From assembly GCA_937906385.1 (NCBI GenBank), contig CALCYQ010000003.1, positions 152,270 to 216,269 of the forward strand: DNA of 64,000 nucleotides. Direction: 5' to 3'. Made by a program: the position numbers and the translations under genes. The stretch comes from an uncultured Candidatus Saccharibacteria bacterium. Lineage in GTDB: Bacteria > Patescibacteriota > Saccharimonadia > Saccharimonadales > Saccharimonadaceae. Of this stretch, positions 24,848-33,945 are shown piece after piece (the stretch's first letter is position 1; every line of letters starts with the position of its first letter). The notes beneath the pieces are model-generated. The model saw only the letters and a program-made list of their open reading frames with translations. It ran no database searches and was not told the origin of the DNA.

Positions 24848-27800
24848 ATGCGCAAAATTTCAGATTTTATCGTGAATCATTGCTATGTCATTTTTGGCGT
24901 TTTTTTGGTGTTTGTAGCAATTTGCGCAGTCTTGTCTACGCACGTAAATATCAATAAAGATATTTATTCTTACATGCCGTCCGATTCAGAAACGACCTTA
25001 GGCCTAAACATTATGAATGACGAGTTTAGTTACGACTCGACCAGCGCCTACGAAATGATGCTAACTAATGTGCCAGATGATGAGAAAATGAAAATCAAAA
25101 ATGATATTGAATCGATTGAGGGCGTAAGCTCGGTCGAGTACGACGAAAGCGACACTTATAATCGCGATCAGTATGCGCGCTACAAAATTAATGTAGATGC
25201 GCCAGCCGATTCCGAGACTGCCGACCGTGTTTATAGTACGATCCACGACGAGTATAAAGAACGCTTCGAAATCGAAGAGGCGGGCCAAGTTTACAACTTC
25301 AACGGCGAAGTCATGAAACTGCACGTCACATTATTAGCAATCGGCTGTGCAATGTTGATTCTGCTGCTAATGAGCAAATCGTGGGTAGAGCCATGGCTGT
25401 TTTTGTTTGCAATTTTGTTGGCCGTAATAGCTAATAAAGGCACGAATATTATCTTCCCGAATGTCTCACATATTACGGATGCAATTTCGGCTATTCTACA
25501 AATGGCCCTGTCGATGGACTACGCCATCATGCTTTCTACGCGCTATCATCAGGAGAAGGCCAAGCCAGACCACCCCGACAAAAAGACCGCCATGCGTCGT
25601 GCGATGCGTTATTCGTTTGGTGCGATTTCGTCCAGTTCCGTTACGACAGTAGTTGGCCTGGTCGTACTGGTCGCGATGAGTTTTACGATCGGACGCGATA
25701 TGGGGCTCGTGCTGAGCAAAGGTGTAGTTTTGAGCTTAGTGTCAATTTTTACCTCCCTACCGGCGTTGTTATTGATATTCGATAAAGCCATCGAAAAGAC
25801 TCAAAAGAAAACTTTGAATTTTAAGATGGATTGGTTCGGCAAACGTAGTTACGACTTGCGCAAGATTGCAATGCCATTATTCTTGTTAGTTTTTATTGGC
25901 AGCGCCATCCTCAAAGGCAGTACCGGCATTACTTTTACGGCCGAACAGAACAATTGCATTAAGGATGTATTTAGCGAGACTAATCAAATGGCGTTGGTTT
26001 ATGACGCCAAAATGGACGACGAGGTCACGAAAGTATGCAAGGATTTCGATAAACGCGAAGATACAACACGCGTACTTTGCTACGGCAATACGATTAATGA
26101 ACCAGAAAAATATAACGAGCTAGTCGCGAAGATTAATAGCCTGAGCTCTGAAAAAGTCGAAACAGAAGATTACTTAATCAAGGCGATTTATTATCACTAT
26201 TATAAAGACGTTGACGCACATGAAATTTCGCTCGATGATTTGGTAACTTTTCTGCAAAATGAAGTCTTCCCGAACAAGAATTTTGCGGACAACATTTCTG
26301 ACGAAATGGTTTCGAAAGTTGACCGTTTCTCAAACTTCACTAACCAGAACAAAGTTAATCGCTTGCGCGCTAAGCAAGACATTGCGAACGTTTTGGGCGT
26401 CGACAGTAAAAAGTTGGACGATGTATATGTTCTGTATTTGTCCGAGCAGAATATTCCAACCAAGCTGACCTTGTATCAATTTGCACAGTTTGTAACGAAC
26501 GATATTTTGACGAATTCCGAATACGCAGATATGGTTACGCCAGCGCAACGGGCCGACCTCGCGAAGTTGCAATTATTTAGCAATAAGAACGTGACCGATA
26601 CGCCAAAAAGCGCGGCGGAACTTTCGAAGATTTTCGGCATTGACCAAAAGACTTTGGAGCAATTGTTAGTTTATTACGGATACACTACCAACGACGCGCC
26701 GACCGCTTCGGCTTCGATTGAGGAGTTAGTGAATTTTGCATTGTCAAACCAGAACGTAATTAACGAGATGGGCTTGTCGGCAGATGAAGTCGCCCAATTA
26801 AAGACTCAGTTCACAGCCGCAAAGACGAAGATTTCTGAATTAAAGAACGCGCCTACAATGTTTGATCAGGCCGTGGCGGAATTGCCAGCCGAAACCCAGG
26901 AAGCTTTGGCGCCACAAATTACCGCACTACGCGCAGAGTTGGTCGCGAAAGTCGGCGAGGCAGAAAAAGCTTTGACGAAGAAATACACTTATGCGGATAT
27001 CGCCAGCGCCGCAACAAAAGTTGATAACGCTTTGGTCACGGCAACAAATTGGCTGAATAATTTGGAGATGAATTACCCTGAAGTATTTGCAGATTTGAGC
27101 GAAGAAGATAAAACTACGATTTTGGAAACTGCGCAGAAAATCAGTGACGAGATCAATTCGGCACGCCAAAAGATTGATTTTAATGACAAGCTTGCGAAGC
27201 TCAAAAATATATACAAACTTTACCAAGCCGAGACAACGGCAAATGTCGCGAAAATCTCACCGCGCGAATTAGTAAATTTTCTACTAAAGCATCAGAATGA
27301 CGACAAGCTAAAAGGCGCTTTAACGAGCGATACGATTAAGCAGCTAGGTTTAGCACAGTACATTATGAACAACCAGAACACGAAGTTTTCGGCCGGAAGT
27401 TTGGCACAGACTTTTAACTTGGATCAAGAAAAAGTGAAGCTGGTATATGCGCTATACAATTACCGCTACGAAAATAAGAATCTAAAGTTGTCACTCAAAA
27501 CTTTGATTAATTTTATCGACGAAAAAGTTTTACCAAATCCAGATTATGCCAGTAGACTCAGTAAGAGCGAACAAACCCAACTACATACGATCGCAACGTT
27601 AATGCGCGCAGCGGCAAATGGTAATACGTATAATTATGAAGCGCTATATCGTGCAGTTCTTCCACTGGCAGGAAATCTAGATAAGAATCAATTATTCTTA
27701 GCCTATCTCTATCATGGTTCGCTGTATGATTATGACGAAAACTGGACTTTGACGGTCGAAAAGTTTATCAACTTTGTCTCGGATAAAATTTTGCCAGACA

Positions 27801-28621
27801 GTCGTTTTGCGGAAAGAATTGACGACGAGATGCGCGAGAAAATCACCGACGGTCGCAAGACTATTAACGAAGCGAAAGATTTGCTAGTGGGGCCGCAGCA
27901 TTACCGCGCATTAATCGAATCAAATCTGCCGGCGGAGGGTGGGCAAACTTTTGCATTAATTAGCGATCTCAAAAATGCGCTAGGGCCGCGCAATAAACAG
28001 GATTATTTCATGGTGGGCGACTCGGCTATGGCCTACGAAATGTCTCAGACGTTTGGCGACGAAATGAATTTTATTACGATTCTGACAATGTTGGCGATTT
28101 TTGCAGTTGTAGTCTGCACGTTTAAGTCGTTCTTCGTGTCGATGTTGCTAGTGCTAGTTATTCAATGTGCAGTCTACATTGTGATGGCATATTTATCGCT
28201 GACCGGATCGAGCATTTTCTTCATTGCGCTAATTATCGTGCAGTCGATTTTGATGGGCGCGACGATTGACTATGCGATTCTATTTACATCGTATTATGTT
28301 GAAAACCGCAGTTACTTCAAAATGAATATACGCGATGCGCTGATTAGTACTTATAATCGTTCCATTAATGCCATTCTCACTTCGGCATCGATTCTAATTA
28401 TCGTGACAGCAATCGTTGGCAATATGGCGACGGCAATCGCGGCGGCAGTCTGCCAGGCGATTTCATTAGGTACTTTCTGCGCAACTTTGATTATCTTGGT
28501 ATTGCTCCCTGCCTTGCTAGCAACTTTGGATAGATTTGTAGTAAAGAAGCCAAGCGAGAGAGTTGCCGACGCCGAGAAAGGCATCAAAAAGCTGCTTCGG
28601 GGTTTTAAATCATTGTTATAA
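24848..28621 (+). CDS. MmpL/RND-type transporter with six-unit repeat insertion
   Basis: 1257 residues in two RND halves. Half 1: TM near 11-32, a short outer loop, then a TM cluster (about 155-360) with SMDYAIMLSTRYH. Half 2: TM cluster about 1070-1245 with GATIDYAILFTSYY. Between them, residues about 455-1045 hold six divergent 80-residue helical units (xLVxFLxxxVLPNxxFA ... LYxxY) broken by a coiled coil. MmpL proteins export lipids, siderophores or peptides by proton flow. TATAAT (24834-24839) lies 8 nt before the ATG. The divergent TetR gene probably controls it. Confidence 0.86.
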   Translation: MRKISDFIVNHCYVIFGVFLVFVAICAVLSTHVNINKDIYSYMPSDSETTLGLNIMNDEFSYDSTSAYEMMLTNVPDDEKMKIKNDIESIEGVSSVEYDESDTYNRDQYARYKINVDAPADSETADRVYSTIHDEYKERFEIEEAGQVYNFNGEVMKLHVTLLAIGCAMLILLLMSKSWVEPWLFLFAILLAVIANKGTNIIFPNVSHITDAISAILQMALSMDYAIMLSTRYHQEKAKPDHPDKKTAMRRAMRYSFGAISSSSVTTVVGLVVLVAMSFTIGRDMGLVLSKGVVLSLVSIFTSLPALLLIFDKAIEKTQKKTLNFKMDWFGKRSYDLRKIAMPLFLLVFIGSAILKGSTGITFTAEQNNCIKDVFSETNQMALVYDAKMDDEVTKVCKDFDKREDTTRVLCYGNTINEPEKYNELVAKINSLSSEKVETEDYLIKAIYYHYYKDVDAHEISLDDLVTFLQNEVFPNKNFADNISDEMVSKVDRFSNFTNQNKVNRLRAKQDIANVLGVDSKKLDDVYVLYLSEQNIPTKLTLYQFAQFVTNDILTNSEYADMVTPAQRADLAKLQLFSNKNVTDTPKSAAELSKIFGIDQKTLEQLLVYYGYTTNDAPTASASIEELVNFALSNQNVINEMGLSADEVAQLKTQFTAAKTKISELKNAPTMFDQAVAELPAETQEALAPQITALRAELVAKVGEAEKALTKKYTYADIASAATKVDNALVTATNWLNNLEMNYPEVFADLSEEDKTTILETAQKISDEINSARQKIDFNDKLAKLKNIYKLYQAETTANVAKISPRELVNFLLKHQNDDKLKGALTSDTIKQLGLAQYIMNNQNTKFSAGSLAQTFNLDQEKVKLVYALYNYRYENKNLKLSLKTLINFIDEKVLPNPDYASRLSKSEQTQLHTIATLMRAAANGNTYNYEALYRAVLPLAGNLDKNQLFLAYLYHGSLYDYDENWTLTVEKFINFVSDKILPDSRFAERIDDEMREKITDGRKTINEAKDLLVGPQHYRALIESNLPAEGGQTFALISDLKNALGPRNKQDYFMVGDSAMAYEMSQTFGDEMNFITILTMLAIFAVVVCTFKSFFVSMLLVLVIQCAVYIVMAYLSLTGSSIFFIALIIVQSILMGATIDYAILFTSYYVENRSYFKMNIRDALISTYNRSINAILTSASILIIVTAIVGNMATAIAAAVCQAISLGTFCATLIILVLLPALLATLDRFVVKKPSERVADAEKGIKKLLRGFKSLL

Positions 28622-29095
28622 TCTAATCAATGAAAGAATCGCAGACGCTCAGAGTTATCGATTGCGTGCAGGAAGAGGTGACTAGACATACTTACTCGGC
28701 TTTGCATGGTGGTGGACTGGTGTATTGACCACCCCGAATACACTGCGAAGATCAAGGTTATACCTAAGAAAGATTATCCGGTACTGATGCCATGCGAGTT
28801 CTGAGGTATACATATACAGACAAAGAGATTCGAACTTTTGCAACTTTACGTTTAAAATTGCCGCTAACCCTGATTTTTAACGTAAAGTTTAGACGACTCT
28901 TCTAGATGATGGCTTTCCCTTGTAATCATTGCTATAATCACACCATATGCTCATCTTCTCCTATCACATCACTTCCATAGATAACATGCTCGCGAACGAG
29001 AAGGTTTTTCGCATCGATATTACCGACGGAGACAGATAACGTTATAACTTGGTTTCGCGGCAAGAAATACAAGGGCCCGAAATTACCACCAGAAT
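28622..29095 (+). pseudogene. Gene remnants after the MmpL gene
   Basis: No intact gene was found in this stretch of about 475 bp. A 32-codon ORF at 28630-28728 sits 7 nt after a TATAAT (28617-28622), and an offset frame (about 28711-28803) reads VDWCIDHPEYTAKIKVIP, as if one gene had been frameshifted. A second 30-codon ORF at 28947-29039 follows another TATAAT (28933-28938) by 8 nt. Two promoter-like starts with broken frames fit decayed genes or very small peptides. Neither product is recognised. Confidence 0.35.
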
Positions 29096-29125
29096 AAAAA
29101 ATAAGCCCTGCGGGGCTTGTTTTTA
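29096..29125 (-). terminator. Terminator of tRNA-Lys
   Basis: AAGCCC / GGGCTT stem (29103-29118) with an A run on the plus side (a T run on the minus strand), immediately downstream of the tRNA. Confidence 0.75.
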
Positions 29126-29132
29126 AACGAAA

Positions 29133-29209
29133 TGGTGAGCCGGGTGGGATTCGAACCCACGACACCAAGCTTAAGAGGCTCGTGCTCTAACCAACTGAGC
29201 TACCGGCCC
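29133..29209 (-). tRNA. tRNA-Lys (anticodon CUU)
   Basis: Complete cloverleaf of 77 nt with encoded CCA: acceptor GGGCCGG/CCGGCTC, D arm GCTC/GAGC, anticodon stem CGAGC/GCTTG with loop CTCTTAA, T arm GTGGG/CCCAC with TTCGAAT. The anticodon CTT reads AAG. Confidence 0.96.
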
Positions 29210-29222
29210 GCTCACTTGGTGT

Positions 29223-29251
29223 ATTATACCAAAGTTTTGAGGTTTTGGCAA
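29223..29251 (-). promoter_or_regulatory. tRNA-Lys promoter
   Basis: On the minus strand TTGCCA (29246-29251) and TATAAT (29223-29228) are 17 bp apart, starting transcription just before the tRNA 5' end. Confidence 0.8.
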
Positions 29252-29287
29252 GCGTTTAGCTGCGGCTGGATTGTGTATAATAAAGAT

Positions 29288-29818
29288 ATGCAAATAGCCT
29301 TTTATATCTTTGGCGGAATCGTGATTTTAGTGGCTTTTTTGTTTTTATTCACGGTTTTTACAGGTGCGCCATACGTGCCGTCGTCTCCGAATGAACTCGA
29401 AGAGGCTTTTACGAAGCTCTACAAGCTAAGCAAGAAAGATTTATTGATTGACCTTGGCTCTGGCGACGGCGTGGTATTAAAAGTCGCAAACAAACACGGC
29501 GCAAAGGCGCTCGGCGTAGAAATCAATCCCCTGCTAGCGCTGTTTTCGCGTTGGCGTTTTCGCCAAAATCCGCAAATTAAAATCGCATGTAAAAATTTCT
29601 TCAAAATGGACTTCCCGTCCGAGACAACGGCAGTCTATGCCTTTGGCGATTCGCGCGATATTAAGAAAATTGCTAAACTTATTCAGAAACAAGCGACAAA
29701 AATCGGTCACCCAATTTATTTAATTTCGAATGCATTCGAAGTGCCGGGATTAAAAATCCAAAAGCAACATCGCGCGCATTATTTATATAAAATCACAGGA
29801 GGTAAGGATGAAGATTAA
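29288..29818 (+). CDS. Membrane-anchored SAM-dependent methyltransferase (FAM173/ATPSCKMT-like)
   Basis: 176 residues. One N-terminal TM (3-25) is followed by TGAPYVPSSPNELEE, the SAM-binding loop DLGSGDGVVL (about 58-67) and GVEINPLL (about 78). The PYVPS-then-GSGDG layout with an N-terminal TM resembles the FAM173 lysine methyltransferase family; the protein target here is unknown. TATAAT (29276-29281) fixes the leaderless start at 29288. The frame from 29117 runs antisense through the tRNA and is an artefact. Its end overlaps the next gene by 11 nt. Confidence 0.78.
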   Translation: MQIAFYIFGGIVILVAFLFLFTVFTGAPYVPSSPNELEEAFTKLYKLSKKDLLIDLGSGDGVVLKVANKHGAKALGVEINPLLALFSRWRFRQNPQIKIACKNFFKMDFPSETTAVYAFGDSRDIKKIAKLIQKQATKIGHPIYLISNAFEVPGLKIQKQHRAHYLYKITGGKDED

Positions 29819-30422
29819 ATATTTAGGCCATTCATGTTTTCAGCTTTTCAGCGAAAACCAAAGCATCGTAATCGATCCTTATTCCGACGGCAGCGTGCCG
29901 GGCTTGGCGCCACTCCGCGTGAAAACAAACGCCGTGTATTGTTCACATCAACATGCCGACCATAACGGCGTCGATTGCGTAGAATTCGACGGTGAGGATA
30001 GCGATTTTGAGCGCACACAAATCGCGAGTTGGCACGATGATCAGCAAGGCGCTTTGCGCGGTCCAAACACGATTCAGATTTTTGAATGCGACAGGCAACG
30101 CGTGGCGCATCTGGGCGATTTAGGCTGCGCTTTAGACGATGAACAACGCGCGCAATTAGCTGATTTAGACGTTTTATTAATCCCGGTCGGCGGATATTAC
30201 ACAATTTCCGGCGCGCAGGCCGCGCAAATCGTGTCCGACTTAAAGCCCAAAAGCGTGATTCCGATGCATTATAAAGGCACAGATTTTGGCTACGACGTAC
30301 TCTCGACGGAAGAGGAATTTTTGGCGCCGTTTGCTAGCGCACAAAAACTTGAAAGCGACGAAATTGACGTCGCCGATGCTAAAGGCGTGATTGTTTTAAG
30401 CTTTAATCATCAGTCCGAATAA
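29808..30422 (+). CDS. Metallo-beta-lactamase-fold hydrolase (UlaG/YtkL-like)
   Basis: 204 residues with the MBL metal set: CSHQHADHNGVD (HxHxDH, about 46-52), HLGDLG (Asp near 105) and the late His in IPMHYKGTDF (about 164). The LGHSCFQL start is typical of UlaG-like proteins, which include lactonases and nucleases. Substrate unknown. An AGGAGG site lies inside the end of the methyltransferase gene, so the pair is coupled. Its 3' end overlaps the convergent Hint gene by 20 bp. Confidence 0.85.
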   Translation: MKIKYLGHSCFQLFSENQSIVIDPYSDGSVPGLAPLRVKTNAVYCSHQHADHNGVDCVEFDGEDSDFERTQIASWHDDQQGALRGPNTIQIFECDRQRVAHLGDLGCALDDEQRAQLADLDVLLIPVGGYYTISGAQAAQIVSDLKPKSVIPMHYKGTDFGYDVLSTEEEFLAPFASAQKLESDEIDVADAKGVIVLSFNHQSE

Positions 30423-32808
30423 GATGGATGCTAGTCCAGACTTGGATTTTGTCGCCGCCATGATAGGTTTGGCCATCTGAAGTATTAAACCAAGTGCCGG
30501 TCGGAACGATTTTTATACTACCCTCGCGCACGAGATATTTTTGTTTGTTTGCAAGATTATCTTCCGACGTCGTGAACATCCAATAGCGCGCGTTGAGGTC
30601 GGTGACAAATTGCGGGCGGAGCGTATTTGGTTGAAGCATATAGTCGCTAAAGAGTTTATCGGCGAGGAAATCACCAAGCTCGGTGGCTGGGAAATAATCG
30701 CGTACCACGCCAGCCTCGGCGATACGTAGGCCTTTGAAAGCGTAGTATGGCACCGTTTTGCGGAAGAGCGAGTAATTATAAAGGATATCTGGCTGCGTCA
30801 TGATTTGCGCGCGCGTAGCCGGCCAACGATAATCATCGGTAAAGCCATATAAGTTTGAAATAATCGACATGCCATCGGCGGTAAGAATGTCATTTGCGAA
30901 CACATTGTAATAATAGGTTGAAACGACGTTATAATAATTGACTGGCCGTTCAATAATCTCGATTTTTGTCACTGTGACCGGCGCGAGTTTACCATCTTGT
31001 TCTTTTAGGATGCGAATGCCGACATGATAATCTTCGCTTTCGACGGACACAAATTCGCCCTTGTCGAGGCTAAAAATGCTGTGATAGCCGACCGTGCCGA
31101 GCGTAGAGCCGTCGCTAAAGGTGGAAAGACGATAAATATCGCTTTGGTGTTGTTTTTCCATCCAAATTGGATAGGCTGGCACAAACTGGCCAAGATCATA
31201 ACTCCAGACTTTAAGCAAATCGTCATATTTCACATCTTCAATTTTCTTCGTGGCGCCATTCCAAAGCGAAATTTCCGTACCTTCAATTAGGCAAGTGCTC
31301 GGACGGCGCGCATAAATAGTCAGATCGCCAGTGACGTTCGGGATAGTTAATTCGCCAGTGGTGGCGCTATATGTATAGCCGGAGTTGTTCGTAAGTGTTT
31401 GGCCGCCCATTGTAATCGTGACAGTAGTTGGATGGTTACGATTGCCCGTGCCATAGCTCAAGGTCGTGGTATAAGCTTGGCCATATTTAATTGTGGTGGT
31501 GCGGTTGGATGAAGTGATAGCATTATTACCGCTGCCTAAATCATAGCTAATCGTAAAATTCCAGTCGAAAGGCGTGGTAGCGCTACGTGAAGCATGGCCG
31601 CCACCGGTGGATGCGGCGCCAATTTCGATGGGGGTGGCCGTATTGCCGTGTGCATCGGTGCCGTAAACTACGAAGTAATAGCTATTATCGCCCAGTCCAG
31701 TAATGGCATAACTATCTTCGTCGTCTTCCGTCGTGATAGTCTGCTCGAGCGTCGCGTCGTTGCCGTTTACGCGATAGACCTGAATCGTAAAATTATCGAT
31801 GGTTGATTCGTCAGTTGCATCCCAAGTAACCAGGGCCTCGCCCTCAGCCGTTTGCTGCGTAGCGGCAACATTTGAGATAACTGGCGCTTCGGTGTCGGTA
31901 GAAATGATAACTTTATCTACCAATAAAGTGATGCGGCCAGCATTAATGTCGGTGATACCGGCAGATTTTACATAAAGATTGGCGCGTTCGTAATCGGTGG
32001 AATATTGCTTATTTGGATCTTCCTCACGCACATAGACCGTAAAATCTTGCGTTGCGTTCGCCGCAATTGTACCGGAAACTGCACGACCACTGCTTGCGGT
32101 TGAAGCGTAAAAATTGCCATTATTTACGAGCTCGATGGTAAAATCGCGCTCGTAGTCAAACGTGTTAATTATAGTGATTGTAAATGCGGCACTGGTATTT
32201 GGCGAGCGCAAATTGCCCGTAGTAGAACTAGAAATGCGCGCAAACATTTGGCCAGTTTGCTCATTCGTAAACTCGACATCCATCTCTGGGTCGACCGTAA
32301 AAGTGCCACTGCTCGATGGCGAGAAAGTAAATGTGACACTAAAAGTTACCTCCGTACCCATCGGGATTGCGTCACCATTCGCTAGACCGGATAATTCGTA
32401 ATTAACTTCCGCATCTTCTACAACTTCCCCATTCGAATCTTTGATAACCGGATCAAAATTTGGAATCGAGAAGATTTGATCGTAGAAAGTATCGTTGCGA
32501 ATCGTAATATCGAAAGATGCGGTATAAGTGGCGCTTTGCTGATTGACAGTAGTAAAGCTTAGGCCAAAATCGACTGTATTGTCAGTAAAAGTCGGATTTG
32601 CCGATGAATGCTGACCGCCCGTATATTGCACGTTCGTAATGTGGATTGTTCCCTGCGGCTGCAATGTGACGGCGCCGTCGAAAGTGAGAATTTGGTTATA
32701 TGCCGCAAAACCAACCGTCATAAAACCAAGTACGGCCACTACCAAAATCGAAATCACCACACTGAGACGCGATTTGTTTGGTTTTTGGTGGAGACTAGAT
32801 TTGCGCAT
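30403..32808 (-). CDS. SipW-type exoprotein with FnIII and Hint (intein/hedgehog-like) domains
   Basis: 801 residues. The signal peptide (16-37) ends TVGFAAY, matching the TasA-like protein of the same operon. Two beta-rich domains (about 45-300) precede an FnIII-like domain (about 306-400), a repeat-like beta module (about 415-500), and a Hint domain (about 506-660). The Hint domain has the block A Cys in TCLIEGTEI, the TVGYHSIFS block (near 576), and FANDILTADG (near 639). The C-terminal 150 residues are unrecognised. Hint domains self-cleave or splice, so the surface protein may process itself or form a covalent link. No second splice junction (Hx-Asn/Ser or Cys) was confirmed. Last gene of the four-gene operon, 6 nt after the DUF5305-like gene. 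Confidence 0.75.
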   Translation of the reverse strand: MRKSSLHQKPNKSRLSVVISILVVAVLGFMTVGFAAYNQILTFDGAVTLQPQGTIHITNVQYTGGQHSSANPTFTDNTVDFGLSFTTVNQQSATYTASFDITIRNDTFYDQIFSIPNFDPVIKDSNGEVVEDAEVNYELSGLANGDAIPMGTEVTFSVTFTFSPSSSGTFTVDPEMDVEFTNEQTGQMFARISSSTTGNLRSPNTSAAFTITIINTFDYERDFTIELVNNGNFYASTASSGRAVSGTIAANATQDFTVYVREEDPNKQYSTDYERANLYVKSAGITDINAGRITLLVDKVIISTDTEAPVISNVAATQQTAEGEALVTWDATDESTIDNFTIQVYRVNGNDATLEQTITTEDDEDSYAITGLGDNSYYFVVYGTDAHGNTATPIEIGAASTGGGHASRSATTPFDWNFTISYDLGSGNNAITSSNRTTTIKYGQAYTTTLSYGTGNRNHPTTVTITMGGQTLTNNSGYTYSATTGELTIPNVTGDLTIYARRPSTCLIEGTEISLWNGATKKIEDVKYDDLLKVWSYDLGQFVPAYPIWMEKQHQSDIYRLSTFSDGSTLGTVGYHSIFSLDKGEFVSVESEDYHVGIRILKEQDGKLAPVTVTKIEIIERPVNYYNVVSTYYYNVFANDILTADGMSIISNLYGFTDDYRWPATRAQIMTQPDILYNYSLFRKTVPYYAFKGLRIAEAGVVRDYFPATELGDFLADKLFSDYMLQPNTLRPQFVTDLNARYWMFTTSEDNLANKQKYLVREGSIKIVPTGTWFNTSDGQTYHGGDKIQVWTSIHLIRTDD

Positions 32809-32814
32809 CGTGGA

Positions 32815-33945
32815 TTATTTCTTTTTCCTAAAATCGCGCTCCAGAATCGAATAGCGCCAGGCCATATGTTCACTAATCACGACGAAATGTGCACCGACGT
32901 TATCGCGATAATAACTGACTGGCATGTGAATGGAGTTATAGACATCAAGCAATTCGTCAAAATCGTTGACTGTGAGGACGTTGATACCGGTAAGTTTCGG
33001 CTGTTTGTCGACTTCAACAATTACGCTATCGTACGTATTCAAGAGATGTTTAACGGTATTTTCGAAGCGCTTGTCGGATTGCTGGTCGCGATAGTCGCGA
33101 ATGGCAATTATCGTCACGAAGACGCCCGCGATTAGCATCATGGTACCGATGGTGCGGAGAAAAATACTCAGCACAAGGTTTGGCTCGATATGGCGCGAGA
33201 TTGTATGAGTATGCGGCTCGCTCGAAGTGCCCGTTATAGTAGCTTCGACTGACGATTCGGCGAGCGGAATATTGAAATAAACTTCTTCATATTCTATAGC
33301 GACCGGCTCGCCAATTTCCTCAGAATAAGCCGTGCCGTCAAACACCAGTGCAACTTTTAAATTGCCAGTAGCGGCAACGCGCGTACTTGCTTTGAATTCG
33401 CTAAGGAATTTATTATATTCGTCGTAATTGATTTTGAGGTGCTTTGAAAGGCTTAGGTTGCGCGTATCATCCTGGCGGCCAGAAATGATATCGGTAAGAT
33501 TGTAGGTACGGGTAAGGAATTCACCGTTGCCACTAGTAGAACTGGCGCCGGAACGAGTCTTATCGGCCGTAACCGTCGCCACGAAATGGTAATTATATTC
33601 TAAGTTGACTGGGTCATCAAAATTGAGATTGTAAGTAAAATCTACGTCGAGATAGTCAATCAAATTAGTGACATAACTCATGCCAGGCTTAAGAAATGGC
33701 TCTTTAAATAAGTTATTTTCTTTGAGATAGACCTTGTAGTCGATGTTGCCGCCTGCGGAGTAATTGATGGAATGATCGTAGCCAGGATTAAAACCCGCCA
33801 TCATTGCAAAACCACCGAGCACAAGTAGAAAAATCGCCGAGACGGCAAAAATGATGTAGTTCAGCTTAAATGGTAGTTTTTTAGGGGTTTTAAGCGATTT
33901 TTTAGTCGCTTTTTTGATTGGTTTTTTGATTGTCTTCTTTTTCAT
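32815..33945 (-). CDS. DUF5305-like membrane protein of the SipW operon
   Basis: 376 residues: a strongly basic cytoplasmic start (about 26 residues, Lys-rich), a TM (27-49), an outer beta domain with INYSAGGNIDYKVYLKENN and YNYHFVATVTADKT that resembles DUF5305, a second TM (about 263-285) and a cytoplasmic domain of about 90 residues. DUF5305 proteins occur beside signal peptidases in archaea and some bacteria. The ATG overlaps the SipW stop (TGATG) with AGGAAG upstream. A scaffold or assembly role is inferred. Confidence 0.65.
   Translation of the reverse strand: MKKKTIKKPIKKATKKSLKTPKKLPFKLNYIIFAVSAIFLLVLGGFAMMAGFNPGYDHSINYSAGGNIDYKVYLKENNLFKEPFLKPGMSYVTNLIDYLDVDFTYNLNFDDPVNLEYNYHFVATVTADKTRSGASSTSGNGEFLTRTYNLTDIISGRQDDTRNLSLSKHLKINYDEYNKFLSEFKASTRVAATGNLKVALVFDGTAYSEEIGEPVAIEYEEVYFNIPLAESSVEATITGTSSEPHTHTISRHIEPNLVLSIFLRTIGTMMLIAGVFVTIIAIRDYRDQQSDKRFENTVKHLLNTYDSVIVEVDKQPKLTGINVLTVNDFDELLDVYNSIHMPVSYYRDNVGAHFVVISEHMAWRYSILERDFRKKK

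Noticed and set aside
29117..29287. N-terminal extension of the methyltransferase reading through the tRNA-Lys region
   Set aside because: It is antisense across a tRNA, has the well-known VGFEPTTP translation artefact, and the TATAAT at 29276 fixes the start at 29288.
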